A stretch of 64,000 nt of DNA, taken from positions 1 to 64,000 of the forward strand of contig JAFRNR010000022.1 of assembly GCA_017430085.1 (NCBI GenBank), in the 5' to 3' direction. A program made the translations under genes and the position numbers. Shown here one piece after another: positions 34,330-41,669 of the stretch. This stretch comes from Lachnospiraceae bacterium. Lineage in GTDB: Bacteria; Bacillota; Clostridia; Lachnospirales; Lachnospiraceae. The notes under the pieces were generated by a model. The model worked only from the letters and a program-made list of their open reading frames with translations, searched no databases and was not told where the DNA came from. Position 1 is the stretch's first letter; every line of letters starts with the position of its first letter.

Positions 34330-35388
34330 ATGAAGAAGAGAAGAAGCTTTGCGGCGGCCATCGTTCTGATGCTGGCGGTCGCCCTGTTCAGCCGGCTCTC
34401 TGCCTGGGCGGATGCGGCGGGATACGACTTCACGTTCTCGGAGGTCGATTTTGACGTGGTAGTGGCCGCCGCGGACGGCAGCGGTTATCTCTACCTGCGG
34501 TACGGACCCGGTACGGGGTATGATATCATCTGCAGCATCTATGACGGCACGGTGCTCCATATCACCCTGACGGCAAAGGCACCGGACAAAGACACCATCT
34601 GGGGCCAGACGGAATATAACGGGCATTACGGCTGGGTCTCCCTGACGCATACAAAGGAATATCGTCCCGTGACCCCGACGGAACCGGTCCCGCAGGCGGT
34701 CAGCTATGACGTGGCCGTCCAGGCCGCCGACAAGACGGATTACCTGTATCTGCGCACCGGCCCCGGCATGAATTATGATGTCATCTGCTATGTATATAAC
34801 GGCGAAAAACTGCACATTTCCGCGGAGATCATGGATGCGGGAGGCGGTTTCAAATGGGGGCAGACCGAGTATCAGGGATTCTACGGCTGGGTCTCGCTGA
34901 AGCATGTGGTCGACTATGCGAAATACCTGGCGGAGCATCCGACGACGGCAGCGCCGACGGATCCTCCTACCGAAGCCCCGACCGAGCCTCCGACGGAAGC
35001 GCCAACCGAACCTCCGACGGAAGCGCCGACCGAACCTCCGACGGAGGTCCCGACCGAGCCTCTGACGGAAGCCCCCACCGAAGCGCCTACCCAGCCGGCC
35101 ACGCAGGCTCCGACGCAGGCACCGACCCAGCCCGCCACGCAGGCGCCGACCCAGCCGCCTACCCAGCCCGCCCCCACGGCGCCGACCGTCCCCGTCACGA
35201 AGGCCCAGGTCCCGAACGGGAACGATGTGATGATGGAACGGAACACCCAGAGCAAACTGATCATCCTGATCGCGGCCGGCGTAGCCGTGGTCGGCGGCGG
35301 TGTGGCGGCCCTGATCGTCATCCTCAGCAAGAATAAGAAAAAGAACAGCAATCAGAACGACTACAATAATCAATACAGACGATACTGA
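34330..35388 (+). CDS. Surface protein with two bacterial SH3 domains and a Pro/Thr/Glu repeat stalk
   Basis: A 352-residue exported protein. A signal peptide covers about residues 1-29 (SAWADA). Two SH3b domains follow at 42-106 and 126-191; both carry YLYLR, GPG and YGWVSL, and are likely to bind cell-wall peptide. Residues 205-290 are a stalk of short TEPP/TEAP units that change to TQPA/TQAP, presumably spanning the wall. A transmembrane helix (about 314-336) and a Lys-rich tail anchor the C terminus. It is co-directional with the preceding membrane genes and the MATE gene. Confidence 0.85.
   Translation: MKKRRSFAAAIVLMLAVALFSRLSAWADAAGYDFTFSEVDFDVVVAAADGSGYLYLRYGPGTGYDIICSIYDGTVLHITLTAKAPDKDTIWGQTEYNGHYGWVSLTHTKEYRPVTPTEPVPQAVSYDVAVQAADKTDYLYLRTGPGMNYDVICYVYNGEKLHISAEIMDAGGGFKWGQTEYQGFYGWVSLKHVVDYAKYLAEHPTTAAPTDPPTEAPTEPPTEAPTEPPTEAPTEPPTEVPTEPLTEAPTEAPTQPATQAPTQAPTQPATQAPTQPPTQPAPTAPTVPVTKAQVPNGNDVMMERNTQSKLIILIAAGVAVVGGGVAALIVILSKNKKKNSNQNDYNNQYRRY
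34930..35190 (+). repeat. Coding repeat of the stalk region
   Basis: Short in-frame units encoding PTEP/PTEA and then PTQA/PTQP within the SH3 protein. They are low-complexity and prone to length variation by slippage. Confidence 0.8.
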
Positions 35389-35418
35389 TGGCCCGGCAGC
35401 AGAACAGGCAGGAACATT

Positions 35419-36801
35419 ATGGCTCAGAATAAACGGTCGTCGGTCTTAATGACGGAAGGGGATCCCAAAAAGGTGATCCTTACCTTTGCCGCGCCGATTT
35501 TTCTGAGCCAGCTGTTCCAGCAGCTGTACAATACCGCGGATGCGTGGATCGTGAGCCGCTTCCTGGGGGACGACGCGTTCGCGGCGGTCAGTTCGTCCGG
35601 AAGCCTGATCTTCCTGACCATCAGCTTTTTCGTCGGCGCTTCCATGGGCGCCGGTGTCGTCATCAGCCGCTATTTCGGCGCCGGAGATACGGAAAAAGTG
35701 TCGCGCGCGGTCCATACCAATGTGGTGCTCTCGTTCCTCTGCGGGCTGCTCATGACTGTCTTCGGCGTGCTGATGACGCCCACGCTGCTGCGCTGGATCC
35801 ATGTGGACGAGGCGATCCTTCCGCTCTCCACCGTCTATTTCCGCTATTATTTCTCCGGCGCGCTGGCGATGATCATGTACAATTCCCTCAAGGGGATCAT
35901 GAACGCGGTGGGCGACAGCCGCCGGCCGCTGTACTATCTGATCTTCTCCTCGCTGCTCAACATTTTCCTGGACTGGCTCTTCGTGGGCGTCATGGGCGGC
36001 GGGGTCGAGTGGGCCGCCATCGCGACCGCCATGTCGCAGGGGGCCAGCGCGCTCCTGTGCCTGCGCCAGCTCACGCGGAAGGGGACGGTCTACCGCCTGT
36101 CCTTCCGGAAACTGCGGATCCACTGGGAGATCCTGAAGGAGATCCTGCGGTACGGCCTGCCCACGGCCGTGCAGAATTCGGTCATTGCGTTCGCCAATCT
36201 GCTGGTGCAGTCGAACGTCAATACGTTCGGGGAAGTCGGGATGGCGTCGTGGGGCGCCTATTCGAAAATCGAAGGCTTCGCGTTCCTGCCCATCACGAGC
36301 TTTTCCATGGCGCTGTCTACGTTTATCGGACAGAACCTGGGGGCCGGAGAACACGGGCGGGCGCGGCGTGGCGCCCGCTTCGGGCTGATCACGTCGCTGC
36401 TGATCGCGGAACTGATCGGACTCGTCATCTTCCTCTGCGCAGGGCCGTTCATCCGTTTCTTCCTGAGCGGGGAGGAGGCCATCGCCTGGGGCATCGAGCA
36501 CTGCCGGACGGTCTCGCTGTTCTATTTCGTGCTGGCGTACTCCAACTGCATCGCGGGCGTGCTGCGCGGCGCGGGCAAGGCGTTCGTGTCCATGATCGTC
36601 ATGCTGGCGGTCTGGTGCCTGCTGCGCATCGTGTACATCACGGTGGCGATGCGGATCGACCATAACATTGTCCTGCTGTACTGGGCGTACCCGATCACGT
36701 GGATGATCAGTTCCGTGATCTATCTGATCTATTACAACAAATCGGACTGGCTGCACGGATTTGATAAAAAGAAGGAGAAAACAGCGGAGGCGGAGGCCTG
36801 A
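35419..36801 (+). CDS. MATE-family efflux transporter
   Basis: A 460-residue protein of twelve hydrophobic helices in two similar halves. The MATE opening is evident: EGDPKKVILTFAAPIFLSQ, LFQQLYNTADAWIVSRF, then GASMGAGVVISRYFGAGD. In the second half, SFSMALSTFIGQNLGAGE is the matching repeat. It belongs to the NorM/DinF-like group that exports cationic compounds with sodium or proton antiport. The substrate is not predictable. It lies 30 bases after the SH3 gene. A dispersed-repeat hairpin directly after the stop provides its terminator. Confidence 0.92.
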   Translation: MAQNKRSSVLMTEGDPKKVILTFAAPIFLSQLFQQLYNTADAWIVSRFLGDDAFAAVSSSGSLIFLTISFFVGASMGAGVVISRYFGAGDTEKVSRAVHTNVVLSFLCGLLMTVFGVLMTPTLLRWIHVDEAILPLSTVYFRYYFSGALAMIMYNSLKGIMNAVGDSRRPLYYLIFSSLLNIFLDWLFVGVMGGGVEWAAIATAMSQGASALLCLRQLTRKGTVYRLSFRKLRIHWEILKEILRYGLPTAVQNSVIAFANLLVQSNVNTFGEVGMASWGAYSKIEGFAFLPITSFSMALSTFIGQNLGAGEHGRARRGARFGLITSLLIAELIGLVIFLCAGPFIRFFLSGEEAIAWGIEHCRTVSLFYFVLAYSNCIAGVLRGAGKAFVSMIVMLAVWCLLRIVYITVAMRIDHNIVLLYWAYPITWMISSVIYLIYYNKSDWLHGFDKKKEKTAEAEA

Positions 36802-36809
36802 CGGACATG

Positions 36810-36835
36810 GGGACGGTTCTTTCCGTCCCTTTTTT
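36810..36835 (+). terminator. GGGACGGTTC repeat acting as terminator of the MATE gene
   Basis: GGGACGG-TTCTTT-CCGTCCC followed by six T, nine bases after the MATE stop codon. It is a copy of the dispersed repeat family and also has the form of a complete intrinsic terminator. Confidence 0.8.
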
Positions 36836-36928
36836 GACAGAGGGCGGCCGCCGGCCGTCCTTTTTGCTGTCCGGGGCTGCGGAGAGAAAATGCGCGGGGA
36901 AAAGACAGGAAGAAAAGGAACAGAGACT

Positions 36929-36957
36929 TGATTGCTCTGTCGCAATTTGTTATAATT
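36929..36957 (+). promoter_or_regulatory. Promoter of the LRR/Ig surface-protein gene
   Basis: TTGATT, a 17-base spacer and a perfect TATAAT, 80 bases before the ATG at 37038. Confidence 0.65.
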
Positions 36958-37037
36958 ACAGTGACATAAAAGCGTGTTTTGACCCGGACATATTATTATA
37001 TCAAGTAAGGAACGTGACAACTGAAAGGAGGCACTCC

Positions 37038-40000
37038 ATGAAGAGAAGAGCGTTTTGGAGAACGTTTTTCCTGTGTTTTACCCTGGCGCTGGGACTGTTG
37101 GTTTTTGCGGGACCGCGGAAGGCGCAGGCGGCGAATGACAGCCCCGTCTATTATGTGTACATCAACGGCTGTTATCTGGGAGAAGGCGACGGAGCCGACG
37201 GCCTGTATTACGTGGGGACGAGTGAAACTGACGGCTACGTCACCAAAGACTCCTCCGCCGACTGGAACGCCCGGTATATCCCGTCGTCAGGCCGGCTGAT
37301 CCTGCGCAATTACCGGGGCGGCAAGATCGTATGCCTGCCGGCCCACACCATGCAGAACTTTGATATCCAGCTGCAGGGCAACAGCTTTATCACGGAGACT
37401 TCATCGAACGGAAGCTATGGCGTCGGAATCCAGATCTCATCCCCTAACGTTAAAACGGTGATCACTTCCGCCGAACAGGAACACGGTACCCTGACGATCA
37501 ACGTCTATAATACCTCGGTACCGTGCTACGGCATCAACTGCTGCGTCTCAGGCACCGGCAGCGAAGGCGTGTACGTGCAGGGGACGGCCAACGTGATGAT
37601 CACGGCGGCCGGCAGATGCGGGTTCGGCATCTGGGCCGGCGGCACCGTGGGCGTCCTGGAACGGGCCAGCGTGAACATTACGGCAAAGTACAACAAGAAC
37701 GCGTCGAACGATTTCAGCGCGGCGGTCTACTCCAAAACTGGCAACCTGGACATCAGCACCACGGGAGGCGTCAGCATTGAAAGCGTGGCGCGGGACGAGC
37801 ACAAGCACAGCGGGTACGGCTTCGCTTTCTACAGCGACAGCAATTCGGGCTGTTTGAACTGCTCTCCCAAGGATTTCCCGTACGTTTCCCTTTCCGCGGT
37901 GGGCTATCACGCGAAGGTCAGCAACCGGACGTCCGTTATGGACAGCACGTACTACAACCTCGAGAAGACCACGAAGCAAACAGGCATCACTGAAGGACTG
38001 TTATTGCAGTTTACCAATACAGAACAGCTTCCCATCGTCGGCGCCATCTTCCCGGACCCCTCGTTCCGCTCCTATGTAAGAAATAAATATGATGGGAACA
38101 GTGACGGGATACTTTCCGATTCGGAGCGCCTGTATATCAAAACGATCACGATCGAAGATGATGCCGACAGCCGCTTATATAATGATGCCTACAGTCTGGT
38201 GGGGATCGAGAGATTCGAGAACCTCATAAGACTGATCTGGGATCCGGATGCCAGCGAACAGGGGGCCGCGCGCGGCAACCTGATCGAACTGGACCTGCGT
38301 TCCAATAAAGAACTGAAGTCGGTCACCGTGCGGAATACACGCCTGCGGGAACTGTATGTCAGCTATCTATCAAAGCTGACATGGCTCGACTGCACGGATA
38401 ACTTCCTTCACGGACCGACGCTCTCCGGTCTGACGTCGCTGACGGATCTGCTGATGTACGACAATCTGCTCACGAACATCAACGTGTCCGCCATCCCGAA
38501 CCTGAGCTATCTGGACGTCGGGGAGAACCGGCTGGAGACCCTGGACGTGAGCTGGAACACCAATCTGCGGTTCCTGTACTGTCAGAACAACAAACTGGAA
38601 TCGCTGGATGTCACTAACCTGACGGCGCTGGAGCAGCTCACCTGCAGCGGCAACCTGTTCACGACGCTGGACCTGAGCCAGAACACGGCACTGGAGTGGC
38701 TGTCCTGCAACAACAGCTGCCTGACCTCGCTGGACGTCAGCAAGAACACGGAACTGTACGCGCTCGACTGCAGTCACAGCGACTCCCTGAAGAGCATGAC
38801 GCTCGGCACCAACGGGAACCTGGCGCGGCTCCGTCTCTTCGATTCCGCGAACCTGGTCGCGGTGAACATCAGCAGCTGCAAAAACCTGAAAAACGCGGTC
38901 CTGAACGGGACCCGCAAGGATCTGACGGAAGACGGCTGCGACTTCGTGCAGTACGGCATTTATGACGAAACGGACTATGCGGTCAACTGCGTCGACGCGG
39001 ACCTCGGGACGGTCCTGATCTACAAAAAACCGGGGACGGTCTATGCGGCGGCAGGGGATGAGAAAACGCTTTCGATCCGGATCGTCGGCAACGGAACGGT
39101 ATGCTTCCGCTGGCAGTACCGGACTTCTTCTTCCGACTCCTGGAAAAACTGCGATTCTTCGATGACCGGATACAACAAGAAGGATCTGAAGATCACGGCG
39201 ACGCTCGACAAAAACGGGTATCAGTACCGCTGCCGGGTGAAAAACCTGAACGGCACGTACGGATACGGCCCCGTGTCCACGCTTCACGTGATCGGCATCA
39301 AGACGCAGCCGAAGGGTGTCAGCGCGTACGTCGGGCAGTCGGCCACGTTCAGCGTAAAAGCCGTCGGCTCCAACCTGACGTATACGTGGCAGTTCAGCAA
39401 GGACAGCGGCAAGACCTGGACTGGCTGGGGCGAAGGCAGCTCGCTGAAGATCGCGGTCAAAGATTACCGGAACGGCTATCGCTTCCGCTGCGTCATCACG
39501 GAACCGCACGGGGTGACCGTGACGTCTTCGGCCGCGAAACTGACCGTCAAGCCGAAGATCGTCACGCAGCCGACGGCGAAATCGGCGTACGTCGGCGCCA
39601 CGGCCAAATTCACCGTGGAAGCCACCGGGGCCGGCCTGAAGTACCGCTGGCAGGTGAGCAAAGACAGCGGATCGACCTGGAAGGACGTGACTTCCGCGAA
39701 CGAGGGCTACAACAAAGCCACGCTGAAACTGGTAGTCAAAGCCGACTGGAACGGTTACCGCTACCGCTGCCATATCACGGACGCGAACGGCAAGACGCTG
39801 GATTCCTCCGGCGTGAAACTGACCGTCAAGCCGAAGATCACCAAGCAGCCGTCTGCCGCTTCCGCCGCCGTCGGGGCTACCGCCAAATTCAGCGTGACCG
39901 CGACCGGCGCGGGCCTGAAGTACCGCTGGCAGGTGAGCAAAGACGGCGGATCGACCTGGAAAAACGTGACCTCCGCCAACGAGGGCTACAACAAAGCCAC

Positions 40001-40112
40001 GCTGAAACTGGTGGTCAAAGCGGAATGGAACGGCTACCGCTACCGCTGCGTGGTCACGGACGCGAACGGGGCAACGGTCACGTCCTCGGACGCGAAACTG
40101 ACGGTCAACTGA
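37038..40112 (+). CDS. Large secreted protein with leucine-rich repeats and four Ig-like domains
   Basis: A 1024-residue exported protein. A signal peptide ends near AQA-AN (residue 31). Residues 32-320 form a beta-rich, probably beta-helical domain (CYGINCCVSG and repeated NITA/NVMITA strands). An EF-hand-like loop follows (DGNSDGILSDSE, about 355). Residues 400-620 are leucine-rich repeats of the pattern LxxLDxSxNTxLxxLxCxxN. Residues 665-1024 hold four Ig-like beta domains of about 93 residues, each with a W and a YRCR/YRCxI strand. No LPXTG or S-layer anchor is seen, so it may be released or held by another route. AAAGGAGGCACTCC precedes the ATG; the longer upstream frame includes repeat sequence. 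Confidence 0.85.
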   Translation: MKRRAFWRTFFLCFTLALGLLVFAGPRKAQAANDSPVYYVYINGCYLGEGDGADGLYYVGTSETDGYVTKDSSADWNARYIPSSGRLILRNYRGGKIVCLPAHTMQNFDIQLQGNSFITETSSNGSYGVGIQISSPNVKTVITSAEQEHGTLTINVYNTSVPCYGINCCVSGTGSEGVYVQGTANVMITAAGRCGFGIWAGGTVGVLERASVNITAKYNKNASNDFSAAVYSKTGNLDISTTGGVSIESVARDEHKHSGYGFAFYSDSNSGCLNCSPKDFPYVSLSAVGYHAKVSNRTSVMDSTYYNLEKTTKQTGITEGLLLQFTNTEQLPIVGAIFPDPSFRSYVRNKYDGNSDGILSDSERLYIKTITIEDDADSRLYNDAYSLVGIERFENLIRLIWDPDASEQGAARGNLIELDLRSNKELKSVTVRNTRLRELYVSYLSKLTWLDCTDNFLHGPTLSGLTSLTDLLMYDNLLTNINVSAIPNLSYLDVGENRLETLDVSWNTNLRFLYCQNNKLESLDVTNLTALEQLTCSGNLFTTLDLSQNTALEWLSCNNSCLTSLDVSKNTELYALDCSHSDSLKSMTLGTNGNLARLRLFDSANLVAVNISSCKNLKNAVLNGTRKDLTEDGCDFVQYGIYDETDYAVNCVDADLGTVLIYKKPGTVYAAAGDEKTLSIRIVGNGTVCFRWQYRTSSSDSWKNCDSSMTGYNKKDLKITATLDKNGYQYRCRVKNLNGTYGYGPVSTLHVIGIKTQPKGVSAYVGQSATFSVKAVGSNLTYTWQFSKDSGKTWTGWGEGSSLKIAVKDYRNGYRFRCVITEPHGVTVTSSAAKLTVKPKIVTQPTAKSAYVGATAKFTVEATGAGLKYRWQVSKDSGSTWKDVTSANEGYNKATLKLVVKADWNGYRYRCHITDANGKTLDSSGVKLTVKPKITKQPSAASAAVGATAKFSVTATGAGLKYRWQVSKDGGSTWKNVTSANEGYNKATLKLVVKAEWNGYRYRCVVTDANGATVTSSDAKLTVN
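39549..40107 (+). repeat. Tandem 279-bp duplication coding the last two Ig-like domains
   Basis: Units 39549-39827 and 39828-40106 are each exactly 93 codons. They share long near-identical DNA blocks (for example around AAGTACCGCTGGCAGGTGAG and GAGGGCTACAACAAAGCC), which indicates a recent duplication. Confidence 0.85.
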
Positions 40113-40130
40113 CCGCGGCTGCCGGATCAT

Positions 40131-40664
40131 ATGCTGATCAGAGCGGAAAAAAAAACAGACCTGGACCTGCGTGCCTTCCTGGCTATTTATGAGGAAGGCA
40201 CGCGGGAAAACGCGGCGGAGTTTTACCCGGACGAGCCCGCGGAAGAGGGCGTGCGGAAGGAAGAAGAGAGTTTTTCCGCCTTCCTGGATGAGTTTTTCGC
40301 GAAGCCGGGCAATACGTATTGGATCCTGGAAGAGAACAGCGTGCAGGTAAGCGCGCTGCGGCTGTCGCGCCTCGGACCGGGGTTTTACTACCTGGAGGCG
40401 TTGGAGACCCGGCCGGACTGCCGGCGGAAGGGCTGCGCGGCGCGGCTGATCCGGGCGGTGACGGCGGAACTGGAAAAGCAGGGACCGGTCCGGATCTGCG
40501 ACTGCGTGAGCAAGCGGAACACCGCGTCTCTGCACACGCATGAAAGCTGCGGGTTCCGGATCGTGTCCGAAGCGGGGGTTGATTATCTGAGCGGGACGGC
40601 CAATGACCGGGCGTACGGGATGGAGTACGTATCCGGGGCGGAAGCCGGAAGGTTGACGCCATGA
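40131..40664 (+). CDS. GNAT N-acetyltransferase
   Basis: A 177-residue GNAT protein. The acetyl-CoA binding loop is RPDCRRKGCAARLI, preceded by the FYYLEALE strand and followed by CDCVSKRNTASLHTHESCGF, the usual late block. The acceptor is unknown. The ATG follows the surface-protein gene by 18 bases and has a weak ribosome site. Its stop overlaps the next HAD gene by four bases (ATGA), so those two are coupled. Confidence 0.85.
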   Translation: MLIRAEKKTDLDLRAFLAIYEEGTRENAAEFYPDEPAEEGVRKEEESFSAFLDEFFAKPGNTYWILEENSVQVSALRLSRLGPGFYYLEALETRPDCRRKGCAARLIRAVTAELEKQGPVRICDCVSKRNTASLHTHESCGFRIVSEAGVDYLSGTANDRAYGMEYVSGAEAGRLTP

Positions 40665-41374
40665 GATACCGGAATTACATTTTTGACCTGTACGGGACGC
40701 TGGCCGATATCTGGACTGATGAGGAGGACCCGGCGCTCTGGGAGAAGACCGCAGCGTGGTATGCGGCGCGCGGAGCGGACTGGACGGGCCCGGACCTGCA
40801 GGCCGCGTATCTGGCGCATTGCCGGCGGTGGCAGGAGAGCCGGCCGGATCCGTTCTATGAGATCGAGCTGCGGCGGGTGTTCGAGGAGCTTTTCGAAGAG
40901 AAAGGCGTGCATCCGGAGGCGTGGCTGACCGATAAGACGGCGGTCTATTTCCGGACCTGCTCCACGCGGAAACTGGAAGTATATCCCTGGGTGAACGGGC
41001 TGTTTGAGCGGCTGCGCGCGGGCGGCGCCCGGCTGTATCTGCTCAGCAACGCGCAGGCATGCTTCACGCGGCCGGAACTGCGGCTGCTGGGACTGGCGGA
41101 CGCGTTCGACGGGATCGTGCTTTCCTCGGACGCGGGAGTCCGGAAGCCGGATCCGCGCATCATGCGGAAACTGCTGGAAGAAAACGGCCTCGCAGTGCTC
41201 GGTTCGGTCATGATCGGCAACGACCGCCTCACGGACGTCGCCGTCGCCCGCGCCGTCGGCATGGACTGCCTGTACCTCGAGACCGCCACCTCCCGCCACG
41301 ACCTCCGCGAACCGCGCGCAGACTACGAGATCCTGCGCGGCTGGCCGCCGGACCACGGGATTTTTCAGGTGTAA
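40661..41374 (+). CDS. HAD-superfamily hydrolase
   Basis: A 237-residue HAD hydrolase. Motif I is DLYGTLAD, in which the second Asp of the phosphatase motif is Tyr, a pattern common in haloacid-dehalogenase-like members and in some phosphatases. Motif II is LLSNAQ, the motif III Lys is in VRKPDP, and motif IV is MIGNDRLTDV. The nucleophilic Asp is present, so it may be active on an organic phosphate or a haloacid. It is translationally coupled to the GNAT upstream. A long inverted repeat begins six bases after its stop. Confidence 0.87.
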   Translation: MRYRNYIFDLYGTLADIWTDEEDPALWEKTAAWYAARGADWTGPDLQAAYLAHCRRWQESRPDPFYEIELRRVFEELFEEKGVHPEAWLTDKTAVYFRTCSTRKLEVYPWVNGLFERLRAGGARLYLLSNAQACFTRPELRLLGLADAFDGIVLSSDAGVRKPDPRIMRKLLEENGLAVLGSVMIGNDRLTDVAVARAVGMDCLYLETATSRHDLREPRADYEILRGWPPDHGIFQV

Positions 41375-41379
41375 CGGTA

Positions 41380-41512
41380 AAAACCTGACAGGGGGACGGT
41401 TCCTTTGTCAGATTTAAAGAAAAGAAAGGGGACGGTTCTTCGTCTTGAAATAACAAGACACAGAACCGTTCCCTGTTTTTCTGACAAAGGAACCGTCCCC
41501 CTGTCAGGTTTT
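41380..41512. repeat. Nested inverted repeat (REP-doublet/MITE-like element)
   Basis: A perfect 33-bp inverted repeat, arms 41380-41412 and 41480-41512, each containing the GACAGGGGGACGGTTCC repeat core. It encloses a second, 21-base hairpin (41427-41447 with 41454-41474, 18 of 21 matched) carrying GGGACGGTTC. The whole 133 bases can fold into one long structure. The right arm extends into the last codons and stop of the Cys-rich peptide gene. Confidence 0.85.
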
Positions 41513-41668
41513 GCAGTGGTCACATGTGTTACGCTGGCGGCAGCCGGAGCAGCCGTCGCAGGCGCCGGAGCCGCAATTGCAGGAACCCTTTTTTTTGATG
41601 GTACGGCGGAGGGCAAGGGCGAAGGCCGCGGCAATAACGATGATCAGAATGATATCCAGCGGGCTCAT
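41504..41668 (-). CDS. FeoB-associated Cys-rich membrane protein
   Basis: A 54-residue peptide. It has one transmembrane helix (DIILIIVIAAAFALALRR) followed by a cytoplasmic Lys-rich and Cys-rich tail (CNCGSGACDGCSGC, then CDHC), with seven Cys in total. This is the standard small partner found after feoB in Clostridia and other anaerobes; it is thought to help ferrous iron uptake, possibly as a metallochaperone. The ATG lies one base after the feoB stop. The final Thr codon and the TGA stop are contributed by the right arm of a dispersed inverted repeat. Confidence 0.88.
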   Translation of the reverse strand: MSPLDIILIIVIAAAFALALRRTIKKKGSCNCGSGACDGCSGCRQRNTCDHCKT

Positions 41669-41669
41669 G

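Noticed and set aside
34930-35190. Regular short repeats that could suggest a CRISPR array.
   Set aside because: The units are in-frame Pro/Thr/Glu codons with no spacers; they encode the stalk of the SH3 protein.
36807-37037. A start for the surface protein 77 codons upstream of 37038.
   Set aside because: That extension would translate a dispersed repeat and a promoter; the ATG at 37038 has a perfect ribosome site and a signal peptide.
38370-40541. A 723-codon open frame on the minus strand opposite the surface protein.
   Set aside because: It mirrors the codon pattern of the plus-strand gene, has no ribosome site or domain, and is a GC-driven shadow.
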